This document shows positions 37,918-46,115 of a stretch of 64,000 nt of DNA, piece by piece. Made by a program: the position numbers and the translations under genes. Each line of letters begins with the position of its first letter. Positions within the stretch are counted from its first letter, which is position 1. Source of the DNA: CAWATG01 sp963785035. GTDB taxonomy: Bacteria > Actinomycetota > Acidimicrobiia > IMCC26256 > CAWATG01. A model generated the notes under the pieces. The model did not search any database. It was not told the DNA's origin and saw only the letters and a list, made by a program, of their open reading frames with translations. The stretch lies in the NCBI GenBank assembly GCA_963785035.1, contig CAWATG010000011.1:310001-374000 (forward strand), read 5' to 3'.

Positions 37918-38946
37918 ATGCGCATTGGAATGCTGACGGGTGGCGGTGATTGTCCTGGGCTCAACGCGGTGATCCGCGCTGTCGTTCGCAAAGGCGAACG
38001 AACCTACGGCGACACCATCATCGGATTTCGTCATGGTTGGCGTGGCTTGATGGACGGTGAGGTCATGCCACTCTCCGTTGCATCGACGCGTGGTCTCTTG
38101 CATCGCGGCGGCACGATTCTCGGAACCTCGCGGACGAATCCGTACAAGTCCGAAGATGGTCCGCAACGCGTGCTCGCAACCCTCGAACGCGAAGCTATCG
38201 ATGCCGTCATCGCGATAGGCGGTGAGGACACGCTCGGCGTCGCGGCGAAGCTCGGCGCGCAGGGTGTCAACGTCATCGGTGTACCCAAGACCATCGACAA
38301 CGATCTTTCGGAGACCGATTTCACATTCGGTTTCAACACCGCGGTTCAGATCGCCAGCGACGCGATCGACCGGTTGCACACGACCGCTGAAAGTCACGAC
38401 CGTGTGATGATCGTGGAGGTCATGGGTCGCCATGCCGGCTGGATCGCAACGTATGCGGGGCTTGCCGGTGGTGCCGATGAGATCCTCATTCCCGAGGAGC
38501 CCTTCGACATCGAGGCAATCTGTGCGCGTATCGAGGCTCGCCATGCTCGCGGTACGAGCTTTTCCATCGTGGTGGTTGCAGAAGGTGCTCTGCCCAAGGA
38601 AGGGACGATGGTGACCGTCGAGTCCGGCGTCGACGAATTCGGCCACGTTCGTCTGGGTGGGATCGGCAACCAGATCCAAGCCGAGATCGAGGAGCGCACG
38701 GGCTTCGAATCTCGTGTCACCATTCTCGGTCATGTGTTACGCGGCGGAACGCCCACCGCATATGACCGTGTCCTAGCGTCGCGTTTCGGGATCGATGCCA
38801 TCGACGCGATCCACGACGGTGCCTTCGGAATGATGGTGGCGCTGCAAGGCCCCAACATCGTGCGAGTTCCGATCGAGCGCGCGGTTGGGGAACTCAAGAC
38901 CGTCGATCCGAGGCTCGTAGCGGTAGCGGTTGATCTCTACGGCTAG
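37918..38946 (+). CDS. pfkA: 6-phosphofructokinase, PPi-type active site
   Basis: 342 residues, start ATG after AGGAGG. Family A phosphofructokinase: MLTGGGDCPGLNAVIR, PKTIDNDL, VEVMGRHAGWIA, and LGHVLRGGTPTAYDR for the sugar phosphate site. The residues at positions 104 and 124 (same numbering as E. coli PfkA) are Asp (GGEDTLG) and Lys (VPKTIDND). ATP enzymes have Gly at both, while Asp104 with Lys124 is the signature of pyrophosphate-dependent enzymes such as that of Amycolatopsis methanolica. It probably interconverts fructose-6-phosphate and the bisphosphate using PPi, reversibly. The gene overlaps the convergent small membrane-protein gene by four bases. Confidence 0.92.
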   Translation: MRIGMLTGGGDCPGLNAVIRAVVRKGERTYGDTIIGFRHGWRGLMDGEVMPLSVASTRGLLHRGGTILGTSRTNPYKSEDGPQRVLATLEREAIDAVIAIGGEDTLGVAAKLGAQGVNVIGVPKTIDNDLSETDFTFGFNTAVQIASDAIDRLHTTAESHDRVMIVEVMGRHAGWIATYAGLAGGADEILIPEEPFDIEAICARIEARHARGTSFSIVVVAEGALPKEGTMVTVESGVDEFGHVRLGGIGNQIQAEIEERTGFESRVTILGHVLRGGTPTAYDRVLASRFGIDAIDAIHDGAFGMMVALQGPNIVRVPIERAVGELKTVDPRLVAVAVDLYG

Positions 38947-39194
38947 GAAGGTCCGGGACCGTGGCGACCCCATTCGCTCATCGCGCGTAGGACCAACACC
39001 GCGACGATTCCGGCGCCGAGCGCGGTGAGCACGCCGCCGATGATCGCCCCGATGGCCTGTGCTGCGGTGGCGTCCGGGCTGTCGAGTTGGACGAGCCCGA
39101 ATCCGATGAGAGAACCCAGCAACCCGCACACGACGGTGCCGGCAAATGCCAGAATGAACGCAGCTCGCGGCGGGCCGGTTGCCGGGACTGGCAC
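38943..39194 (-). CDS. Small two-helix membrane protein, unknown function
   Basis: 83 residues with two hydrophobic helices (AAFILAFAGTVVCGLLGSLIGFGLV split by a Gly, and AIGAIIGGVLTALGAGIVAVLVL) and a short charged tail. GTG start. No family recognised. Convergent with the phosphofructokinase gene and divergent from the GT2 gene. Confidence 0.55.
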   Translation of the reverse strand: MPVPATGPPRAAFILAFAGTVVCGLLGSLIGFGLVQLDSPDATAAQAIGAIIGGVLTALGAGIVAVLVLRAMSEWGRHGPGPS

Positions 39195-39298
39195 GACCTC
39201 GTTCGGATCGCTGTCAATCCTTGCGGGCTCGGATCGACGAAGACGGGGAATCGGCGGGCTTCACGCACTGATCGTACCGACCGGTAGGCTCCGATGCC

Positions 39299-40027
39299 GT
39301 GCGTGCCTTGCTCGTGTTGCCGACGTACAACGAAGCCGAGAATGTCGAAGCGGTCCTGCGCGCCGTTCGCGCTTGTGCTCCGCAAGTCGCCGTGTTGGTG
39401 GTCGATGACGGAAGTCCCGATGGCACGGCGAAGCTGGCTGAGGCGATCGGTGTCGAGTTGGGGGGCATCGAGGTGCTCCGCCGAGCGGCGAAGTCTGGTC
39501 TCGGCTCCGCCTACCGTGCAGGGTTCCGTATCGGCATGGCACGTGGCTATGACGTGCTCATCGAGATGGATGCCGACTTGTCGCATGACCCGTCGGTGAT
39601 TCCCACGATGCTCGGCGTGATCGAACGTGGGGCTGATTTGGTAATTGGGTCACGGTATGTGCCCGGCGGTTCGATTCCGGACTGGCCGCGCCACCGCCGA
39701 GCCATCTCTCGCATCGGCAATCAGTATGCGAGGATCATGTTGCGCCTCCGCGTCAACGACGCGACGGCGGGCTTTCGTGCGTTTACCGCCGCGACCCTAC
39801 GAAAGATCGATCTGGATCGTGTGCGTGCCGATGGCTACGGCTTTCAAGTGGAAATGGTGTACTCGGTCCAGCACAACGGCGGCGTTGTCACCGAGCTTCC
39901 GATCACGTTCCGTGACCGCGAGCATGGGATCTCCAAGATGTCGGGCCGGATCGTCATCGAGGCCCTCGTGCTGGTGACCTGGTGGGGGATACGCGATCGG
40001 CTGCGATTGTCCAGGCGGGCTCCATGA
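39299..40027 (+). CDS. GT2 glycosyltransferase, dolichol-phosphate mannose synthase-like
   Basis: 242 residues. ALLVLPTYNEAENVEAVLRAV and VVDDGSPDGTAKLA are the nucleotide-sugar binding motifs. DVLIEMDADLSHDPS holds the metal-binding DAD, and VIGSRYVPGGSI and FRDREHGISKMSG complete the DPM1/Ppm1 signature. It transfers mannose from GDP-mannose to a polyprenyl phosphate at the inner membrane face. The C-terminal transmembrane domain of some homologues is missing, as in the actinobacterial Ppm1 D2 catalytic part. GTG start. Overlaps the Nudix gene by ATGA. Confidence 0.88.
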   Translation: MRALLVLPTYNEAENVEAVLRAVRACAPQVAVLVVDDGSPDGTAKLAEAIGVELGGIEVLRRAAKSGLGSAYRAGFRIGMARGYDVLIEMDADLSHDPSVIPTMLGVIERGADLVIGSRYVPGGSIPDWPRHRRAISRIGNQYARIMLRLRVNDATAGFRAFTAATLRKIDLDRVRADGYGFQVEMVYSVQHNGGVVTELPITFRDREHGISKMSGRIVIEALVLVTWWGIRDRLRLSRRAP

Positions 40028-40530
40028 AGGAGTGGCTCGTCGCCGGCGCGCTGCTGGAGCGCTCGAGCGAGCTGCTTCTGGTGCGCAACGATCGCCGCGG
40101 CGGGCGTACTGATTGGTCAACGCCCGGTGGGGTCATCGACGCGACCGATGCCACCGTTCGCGATGGTCTTGCACGCGAGGTGTCGGAGGAGACGGGACTG
40201 GTGGTCACGCGGTGGGAGGGCCCGCTCTATCGTGTCCAGACGGTCGCCCCTGACCTCGGGTGGTCGATGCGTTGCGAGGTTCACTATGCGGCGGCCTTCA
40301 GTGGCGAGGTCACGCTCGCAGATCCGGACGGCATCGTCAGCGATGCTGGTTTCTACGGAACGGATGCGATTGCCGAGCGCCTCGGGCTCTGTGCTCCCTG
40401 GGTCGGCGAGCCTCTTGGTGAATGGCTCGAACACCGATGGGGACACCACGAGCCCCGTCATTTCAGGTTCGTGGTGCGCGGCACGGACATGGACGATCTC
40501 GTGGTGTCACGACTCCATCATGAGCCATGA
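40024..40530 (+). CDS. Nudix hydrolase
   Basis: 168 residues. WSTPGGVIDATDATVRDGL followed by AREVSEETGLVV is a Nudix box with REVxEExG intact. There is one extra residue in the loop, and Asp where the first conserved Glu is expected. It hydrolyses a nucleoside diphosphate linked to another group; the substrate is unknown. Its ATG overlaps the stop of the GT2 gene, so it may act on a sugar-nucleotide or clean up after that enzyme. Confidence 0.8.
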   Translation: MKEWLVAGALLERSSELLLVRNDRRGGRTDWSTPGGVIDATDATVRDGLAREVSEETGLVVTRWEGPLYRVQTVAPDLGWSMRCEVHYAAAFSGEVTLADPDGIVSDAGFYGTDAIAERLGLCAPWVGEPLGEWLEHRWGHHEPRHFRFVVRGTDMDDLVVSRLHHEP

Positions 40531-40545
40531 CCCCCGGCTGCCGCG

Positions 40546-41809
40546 GTGAGTGTCCGCAAGCGGGCACCCACGATGTTTCCGGAGTCGAGCGCAATCGCGC
40601 ATGTGGATCTCGATGCGTTTTTCGCATCGGTTGAACAGCGCGACGATCCGCGGCTTCGCGGCAGGCCCGTCATTGTCGGGGGCCTGGGCAATCGAGGTGT
40701 CGTCGCAGCCGCGAGCTACGAAGCGCGAAAGTTCGGTGTATTCAGCGCCACCCCGATGAGTCGCGCTCGTCGGGCATGTCCCGATGGTGTGTTCCTCGCG
40801 CCGCGGTTCGAGGCGTATACCGAGGCGAGTCGTGCGGTGATGACGATTTTCGAATCGTTCACGCCGTTGGTCGAGCCGCTGTCACTCGACGAAGCGTTCC
40901 TGGACGTGACCGGCGCGCGTGGGCGTCACCGTCGGGCAGAGGATCTTGCGCAGGAAATTCGCGATTCGGTGAAGTCGAACACGGAGTTGGTCGTCTCCGT
41001 TGGTGTGGGGACGACCAAACTCGTTGCCAAGATCGCCAGCGCGCTCGCCAAGCCCGATGGGCTCCGTGTTGTCGAGCCCGGCACCGAGTTGGCGTTTCTT
41101 CGTCCGCAGTCGGTTTCCCGGCTTTGGGGCGTCGGGCCGGTAACGCTTCAGAAACTCCACCGGTTGGGCGTCACAACGATCGCGGAGCTCGCGGCGCTGC
41201 CAGGAGCGACGCTGGAGCGCGCTGTCGGGGTGTCCCTCGGTCGTCATCTCCAACGAGTTGGCGAACAATGTCGACGATCGGCACGTGACTCCCGACCGCC
41301 AGAGAAAGTCGATTGGGGCCGAGGAGACCTTCGCGACGGACCTCGTCGACAGGGCAAGCCTCGATCGAGAATTGGTGCGACTCGTCGACAGGGTCGCGGG
41401 ACGCCTCCGCAAAGCAGACGTGATGTCTCTGACGATCCAGATCAAGGTCCGATATGGCGACTTTCGTACGATCACCCGGGCGCGTTCGTTCGAGGAGGCC
41501 ACGAGCAGCTCGGCAGAGCTGTTGCGGGTGGCGCGCACGTTGTTCGACGCAATCGACATCAACCCAGGCGTACGCCTCTTGGGAGTTGCCGCACAACGGG
41601 TGGTCGCTCCCCGAGGCCCTGCGATGCAACTGTCGCTCGGCGACCTCGCCCCCGCGGCTGCGACGGACCGGGTCGCACTCGAACGAGCTGTCGACGCGGT
41701 GCGAGAGCGATTCGGCGAAGGGGCAGTGGGCTCCGCAACGCTCCTCGAAACGGGCAGATTGCACGTTTCGCGGCGTGGTGGAATGTGGGGACCGGACGTG
41801 GATGGGTAA
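40546..41809 (+). CDS. dinB: DNA polymerase IV (one frameshift near 41250)
   Basis: About 420 residues. Y-family translesion polymerase. AHVDLDAFFASVEQRDDPRL, VVAAASYEARKFGVFSATPMSRA, LSLDEAFLDVTG with the catalytic Asp-Glu pair, and SVGVGTTKLVAKIASALAKPDG give the palm and fingers. LWGVGPVTLQKLHRLGVTTIAEL is the HhH thumb. One surplus base near 41250 leads into NELANNVDDRHVTPDR and the little-finger domain. A QLSLGDL-like segment near the end could be a beta-clamp binding motif. GTG start 15 bp after the Nudix stop. Confidence 0.9.
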
Positions 41810-41861
41810 AATTCCGCTGGATGTGAGGAAGTTGGCGGGTCATCGTGATTCTCGCCTCGTG

Positions 41862-41890
41862 GCGCCGGAGGCTCGGAGCCTCACCGGCGC
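41862..41890 (+). terminator. Hairpin after dinB
   Basis: GCGCCGGAGGCTC pairs with GAGCCT(CA)CCGGCGC, leaving a two-base bulge and a tight loop, 52 bp after the dinB stop. A plausible intrinsic terminator before the DUF3040 gene; no T tract follows. Confidence 0.45.
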
Positions 41891-41965
41891 GTTGAGGTAC
41901 GTTCCCACGTGCGCGACAATGGCTGTGCTCCATTTTCAGGTGTTTTCTAAGGTCTGGTGAAGGCG

Positions 41966-42343
41966 ATGCCCCTTTCTGAGGACGAGCTCCGCATTCTCAA
42001 GGAGATAGAGGCAAATCTGACCGCGACGGATCCGGCGTTGGTTCAGCAGGTGTCCGAGACGACGCTCTATCGCCATGCCGCGCGCGCGATCAAGTGGTCG
42101 CTGCTCGGGTTGGTTGCGGGGCTGGCGCTCATGGTCGCGACCTTTACGACCGCAACGCTCGTCGGTGTGGTGGGCTTTCTCGTCATGTTGGGCTCGTTGC
42201 TGGTGATCGAACGCAATCTTCGCAAGATGGGCCGGGCAGGCTTGGGCAAGTTCACCGATTCGATTCGGTCCGGTGCATGGAAGGGTGCGGTCGGTGAGCG
42301 CGGCGAGCGGTTCCGGAATCGCCAGAAACGAGATGATTCGTAG
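41966..42343 (+). CDS. DUF3040 membrane protein
   Basis: 125 residues. MPLSEDELRILKEIEANL at the start is the DUF3040 signature. It is followed by two transmembrane helices (WSLLGLVAGLALMVATF and LVGVVGFLVMLGSLLVIE) and a basic tail (ERNLRKMGRAGLGKF). The family is almost confined to actinobacteria and often lies just upstream of dcw clusters. Function unknown. ATG chosen after GAAGG; an in-frame GTG lies nine bases earlier. Confidence 0.8.
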   Translation: MPLSEDELRILKEIEANLTATDPALVQQVSETTLYRHAARAIKWSLLGLVAGLALMVATFTTATLVGVVGFLVMLGSLLVIERNLRKMGRAGLGKFTDSIRSGAWKGAVGERGERFRNRQKRDDS

Positions 42344-42346
42344 CCC

Positions 42347-42805
42347 GTGAGTTTTTCGTGCGCCCAGGCCGCCCGCCTGACGGGCTGTTCGCGTTCGCAA
42401 ATCGATTACTGGGCGCGTTCGGGGCTCGTAACGCCCAGAATTACTGAATCCGGTCGAGCTCACTATGCGTTCGTCGATCTCATCGCGTTGCGGGTTGTTC
42501 ATTCACTGCTCGATGCGGGTCTGTCGCCGGCTCGCGTGCGGCGCGCAGTTCGCTATCTCATCGATGCGGACGAGGACATCGCGGGGCTGCGGATCGTGAC
42601 TGATGGCGAAGAGGTCTGGGCGTGCAGAGACGATGGCCAAATTCTCGATGCGTTGCGTCGCGGTCAGCTTGCCCTGTTCGTGGCAGTCGATCATTTCGTC
42701 GGCGATGTCGACGCGGAGATCCGGACGCTCGACGCCGAGAGGCAGGCATTCGTCGCCGACTTGTTGGCCGGTTCACGCGATGAGTGTCTCGTTGCCCCTT
42801 CGTGA
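42347..42805 (+). CDS. MerR-family-like transcriptional regulator
   Basis: 152 residues from a GTG four bases after the DUF3040 stop. The N-terminal winged helix reads SCAQAARLTGCSRSQIDYWARSGLVTP, then RAHYAFVDLIALRVVHSLLDAGLSPARVRRAVRYL. This is a standard MerR-type DNA-binding domain with its helical linker. The C-terminal 65 residues are not a recognised ligand domain and have no metal-binding Cys. It may control the genes around it or the adjacent division cluster, which is inference from position only. Confidence 0.75.
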   Translation: MSFSCAQAARLTGCSRSQIDYWARSGLVTPRITESGRAHYAFVDLIALRVVHSLLDAGLSPARVRRAVRYLIDADEDIAGLRIVTDGEEVWACRDDGQILDALRRGQLALFVAVDHFVGDVDAEIRTLDAERQAFVADLLAGSRDECLVAPS

Positions 42806-43070
42806 GCAGAGCGGGTCTTGGATCCCCTCGATAATCGCCCTCGCCCGTCGACCCGGGCTGTGGCCGACGGCGGTTCGTCAGGTTTTTGTTCTTGCCCGTC
42901 CCGGGTGGTGGAGGAGCCGGCCGTTCCTTCCCGAGCCTGACCCGCGTTATCTGCGGTTTCGTTTGGAAACCCAGTACGGGGTGCAGGGGCAAAGCGACCC
43001 GAGCGACCTCGTTCGGTATATCGAATGGTGCCATCTCATGCGTCGGGAGCGATCGGGCCAGTCTCGGTAG
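42780..43070 (+). CDS. Small conserved actinobacterial protein, unknown function
   Basis: 96 residues, starting inside the end of the MerR-like gene (26-bp overlap). The core LARRPGLWPTAVRQVFVLARPGWW, then FLPEPDPRYLRFRLETQYG and PSDLVRYIEWCHLMRR, is a pattern I recognise from short conserved proteins near mraZ in actinobacteria. It is rich in Trp and Arg and may associate peripherally with membrane or nucleic acid. No function is known. A TTG 12 bases downstream is an alternative start. Confidence 0.6.
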   Translation: MSVSLPLREQSGSWIPSIIALARRPGLWPTAVRQVFVLARPGWWRSRPFLPEPDPRYLRFRLETQYGVQGQSDPSDLVRYIEWCHLMRRERSGQSR

Positions 43071-43112
43071 ACTCCGCCGAGCGCAGACCTGGGAACGGGG
43101 AGGTGGACCAAG

Positions 43113-43619
43113 TTGGGGAGGGCATTGCAGCTCAACGCCAGCTACGAGCCTCTCTGTGTCGTGCCCGTGCGTCGAGCGATCGTGCTGGTGCTCAAGGGGA
43201 AAGCCGAGATCGTCTCGGGCAGCGGAACGGTGGTTCGCTCCGAGCGTCTTGCGCTCCCAGAGCCATCGGTCATCCGCCTCATGCAGTACGTGCGAACGCC
43301 CTATCGCAGCCGGGTTCCGCTCTCGCGCCGCGCGGTCTTCGCTCGGGATGGCAATCGTTGCCAGTACTGCGAACGGACGGCCGAGAACATCGACCACGTG
43401 ATTCCCCGTTCACGCGGTGGAGCACATGCGTGGGAGAACGTGGTGGCGTCGTGCCGGGCATGTAACGCCCGCAAGGAAGATCGGTTTCTGCATGAGACGA
43501 CGTTGCGTTTGCGTCGGCCTCCGGTTCAGCCTCATCCCGCCCTCTGGTTGGCGGCACTTGGTGTGCCCGTCGATCCGGCGTGGACGCAGTACGTCGACCT
43601 GAAGGCGATCTCTGCGTAG
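43113..43619 (+). CDS. HNH endonuclease family protein
   Basis: 168 residues. ALQLNASYEPLCVVPVRRAIVLVLKGKAEIV (over two strands) precedes the HNH core VFARDGNRCQYCERTAENIDHVIPRSRGGAHAWENVVASCRACNARK, which has two CxxC pairs for zinc and the DH catalytic motif. This compact HNH family is widespread in actinobacteria and cyanobacteria and often sits beside mraZ. TTG start after GGGGAGG. Predicted nuclease with unknown role; no phage context. Confidence 0.8.
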   Translation: MGRALQLNASYEPLCVVPVRRAIVLVLKGKAEIVSGSGTVVRSERLALPEPSVIRLMQYVRTPYRSRVPLSRRAVFARDGNRCQYCERTAENIDHVIPRSRGGAHAWENVVASCRACNARKEDRFLHETTLRLRRPPVQPHPALWLAALGVPVDPAWTQYVDLKAISA

Positions 43620-43841
43620 CACGGTTCTCTGAGAATCGCCTTTCCCACAGCGCTCCCCCTTGCTCCACGCCTTTCGGGGGAGCCGAATGTGCCAATGCAC
43701 CGTATTTCCGCTGGGTTGAGTCGCGCCCGGAATCGCCGACTTCGGTCACGAGGGCTCCGCGGTGCCTGTGAATGCCGGCGTTGGGACACGAAAAGGGGCC
43801 TCTTGGGACGAGTTTTGGTGGCTAGGTGGAGGAAAATGGTG
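43620..43841 (+). other. Non-coding upstream region of the division cluster
   Basis: Part of a 323-bp gap between the HNH gene and mraZ. The first 180 bases show no convincing gene, RNA or strong hairpin. The right-hand end carries the start of the TGG-type repeats (GGTGGCTAGGTGGAGGAAAATGG around 43817-43839, shown here only in outline) that continue into the promoter. Confidence 0.6.
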
Positions 43842-43870
43842 TTGACGGGTGGAAAGTGGGGGCGTATGGT
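43842..43870 (+). promoter_or_regulatory. mraZ promoter with overlapping TGG repeats (possible MraZ box)
   Basis: TTGACG (43842-43847) and TATGGT (43865-43870) are separated by exactly 17 bp, a near-consensus housekeeping sigma promoter 73 bp before the mraZ ATG. GTGG/ATGG/TGGG words at 43824, 43836, 43849, 43856 and 43867 overlap it. MraZ proteins bind arrays of TGGG-type direct repeats and repress their own operon, so this is the expected autoregulatory site. Confidence 0.7.
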
Positions 43871-43942
43871 GTCACGCAGTGGTGCAGAGGGTGCGGCGGT
43901 GCGGGTTTCCGGGCCACCGGAGTCGGTGGATGAGGGGTGCGG

Positions 43943-44365
43943 ATGTTTCTGGGGGAGTTCCAACACTCCCTGGACGCGAAGGGTCGAGTGATCCTTCCGG
44001 CCAAGTTCCGTGACCGATTGTCGGAAGGCGCTGTCCTGTCCAAGGGAGAGGACGCATGTTTGGTCGTCTACACCAAAGAGGATTTCCAGATGGAAGGCAT
44101 CGAGAAGATGGAGCAGTCAAAGGGGGATCCGGAACAGCGTCACGCAGCCCGGGCCTTCTTCGCCGGTGCCTGCGAGTTCGTTCCCGATCGTCAGGGGAGG
44201 GTTGCGGTTCCGGCGCCGTTGCGCAAGTACTCCCATCTCGAGCGCGATGTCACGGTGATCGGTGTGCTCTCACGAATCGAGATTTGGGATACCGAGCGTT
44301 GGCGGGCGTTGGAGAGCAAGGGAGACGCCACGCTCGCCGGAGATGACCCGCTGACCGCGAACTGA
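43943..44365 (+). CDS. mraZ: Transcriptional regulator MraZ
   Basis: 140 residues. MFLGEFQHSLDAKGRVILP is the first of two SpoVT/AbrB-like halves, and FVPDRQGRVAVPAPLRKYS the second, with the DAKGR and DRQGR turns conserved. MraZ forms a ring and binds repeats upstream of the dcw cluster to control it. I start it at the ATG of MFLGEF, preceded by GAGGGGT; a GTG lies six bases earlier. It is first in the cluster and is separated from rsmH by an unusually long 255-bp leader containing a long inverted repeat. Confidence 0.95.
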   Translation: MFLGEFQHSLDAKGRVILPAKFRDRLSEGAVLSKGEDACLVVYTKEDFQMEGIEKMEQSKGDPEQRHAARAFFAGACEFVPDRQGRVAVPAPLRKYSHLERDVTVIGVLSRIEIWDTERWRALESKGDATLAGDDPLTAN

Positions 44366-44437
44366 GCGCAGGACGCGCCCGACCGAGACGCACCGAAACA
44401 CGAAAGTCTTTGACAGGCGAGAAACGGGAAGTCCGGA

Positions 44438-44554
44438 CTCGCTACCAGCCCCCTGGCCCTCGCGGTTGAAGCCCCTACTCCGCCCGCTTCCAACCGAGTC
44501 GCTCCCGGGGAGAAATCCGGACGGCATCGTGTGGTTCGGGGGGCTGGTAGCGAG
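44438..44554 (+). promoter_or_regulatory. Long-range 16-bp inverted repeat between mraZ and rsmH
   Basis: CTCGCTACCAGCCCCC (44438-44453) is perfectly complementary to GGGGGCTGGTAGCGAG (44539-44554), 85 bases apart. In the transcript this would close a large structured domain ending 66 bases before the rsmH start. Possible roles are attenuation, processing or protein binding. A DNA-level operator is also possible. Confidence 0.65.
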
Positions 44555-44620
44555 CCCGGGTAGGTGACAAAGGGCAGGACTCCCCGACGGAGTCGTCAAC
44601 GACTAATGGAAGGACAGTGC

Positions 44621-45627
44621 GTGAGCGCAGCGTTCGAGCATCGCCCGGTCATGGTCCGGGAGGTGATCGAGCTCCTCATGGATGTCCCGAATGGCATCGT
44701 CATTGACGCCACCGTCGGTGGGGGAGGGCATGCTCGAGCGCTCTTGGGAGCTCGAGATGACCTGCAGCTCCTTGGCACCGACCGGGATGCGGCAGCGGTT
44801 GCGGCCGCGCGAAGCGACGCTACGGGAGTTCGGTGATCGAGCCCTTGTAGTGCACGGCGGCTTCGAACAACTCGAAGGCATCGTGGAAGAAGTGATGGTC
44901 CGAACGCAGCGTCTTGAAGGGGATGTCGTGGGAATCCTGTTCGATCTCGGGGTCAGTAGTCCGCAGCTGGATCAGCCCGAGCGCGGGTTTTCCTACTGGG
45001 CCGATGCTCCCCTCGACATGCGGATGGACAGCGGTCAAGAACTCACCGCGGAAGTTGTGGTCAACACCTACGACGAACGCGCGCTCGCTCATCTCATATC
45101 CGAGAACGGCGACGAGAAGTTCGCCCAGCGAATCGCGGCTCGGATCGTGCAGGCGCGACCTGTCCAGACGACGGGGGAGCTCGTCGAGATCGTCAAGTCC
45201 GCCATCCCAGCTGCCGCGCGCCGCCGTGGTCGCCATCCCGCTCGCAAGACCTTCCAGGCGATACGCATGGAAGTGAACCGGGAGCTCCCGAACCTTGCAG
45301 AGGGTCTCGAGGAGTCTGTGCACCTGTTGGCCCCTGGTGGGCGTCTCCTCGTGATGGCGTACCACTCGTTGGAGGACCGCATGGTGAAGCAGCGCTTCGC
45401 GCAGTGGTCGGGAGCGACGGAGCGGGCGCAATACGTTCCGAAAGGACTCCCGCCGGCGGAGCCGTCGACCGAGCCAGTTGTGCGCGTCCTGACCAAGAAG
45501 CCCTTGCGGCCGCGCGCCGATGAGGTCACGACGAACCCGCGCGGAGAGCGCCCGGCTTCGTGCTGCCGAGCGCCTCGCCGGCGGTCAGGCCGGGCCGGAT
45601 GGTGTTCGCGGTCGTGGTAGGTCATGA
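44621..45627 (+). CDS. rsmH: 16S rRNA m4C1402 methyltransferase (frameshifts near 44807 and 45547)
   Basis: About 334 residues. FEHRPVMVREVIELL and IDATVGGGGHARALL form the SAM-binding start, LFDLGVSSPQLDQPERGFSYWADAPLDMRMD (over two motifs) is the RsmH signature, and RRRGRHPARKTFQAIRMEVNREL and MAYHSLEDRMVK follow. One surplus base near 44807 leads into REATLREFG. A second change inside a CG run near 45547 is needed to reach the tail LRAAERLAGGQAG and a stop that overlaps the ftsL ATG (ATGA). GTG start at 44621 after GGAAGGA. It methylates the ribosomal P-site region. Confidence 0.92.
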
Positions 45628-46115
45628 GCACGGTTGGGGCTCGAACACAGGAACGTCTCAGACCAGCGTTACCTGGTGCTCCCGGGGAGGTCGCCCAGCC
45701 AGTTCTTCGCGTTGTCGATCCGTCCGTACGTCGTCGGCGGCAGCGCGTTCGTGCGGTCATCACGTTCTTCACCCTCGTGACCGTTGTCCTGCTGTTGGTG
45801 GTTGTGATCGGTCACGTCAAGCTTGCCGAGTCCCAGCTCCAGATCGACCGAATGAATCGTGAGACCGCGAACGAGCAGCAGCGCTATCAACAGCTCCGCC
45901 TGCAGATCGCGGAACTGGCGTCTCCCAATCGAATCGTGCGCACGGCGATCGACCAACTCGGTATGCAACAGCCCGAGAACATCACGTATCTCTCCGTCCC
46001 GACACAGGCACCGGACAGCTCCTCCATGGGCGGGACACCCGCCGCTGACGACACCTCTGCGACACTTGCCCGGAGCTGGCCGCAGGTGAAGGAAGACCTT
46101 GTCGTCCGACCGTGA
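45624..46115 (+). CDS. ftsL: Cell division protein FtsL-like
   Basis: 163 residues. A short cytoplasmic basic region (VRRRRQRVRAVI) precedes one transmembrane helix (FFTLVTVVLLLVVVIGHV), then a coiled-coil stretch (QLQIDRMNRETANEQQRYQQLRLQI) and a short extracellular tail. The topology and the place between rsmH and ftsI identify it as FtsL; sequence conservation in this family is low. It would bridge FtsQ and FtsW-FtsI in the divisome. Its ATG overlaps the rsmH stop. Confidence 0.85.
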   Translation: MSTVGARTQERLRPALPGAPGEVAQPVLRVVDPSVRRRRQRVRAVITFFTLVTVVLLLVVVIGHVKLAESQLQIDRMNRETANEQQRYQQLRLQIAELASPNRIVRTAIDQLGMQQPENITYLSVPTQAPDSSSMGGTPAADDTSATLARSWPQVKEDLVVRP

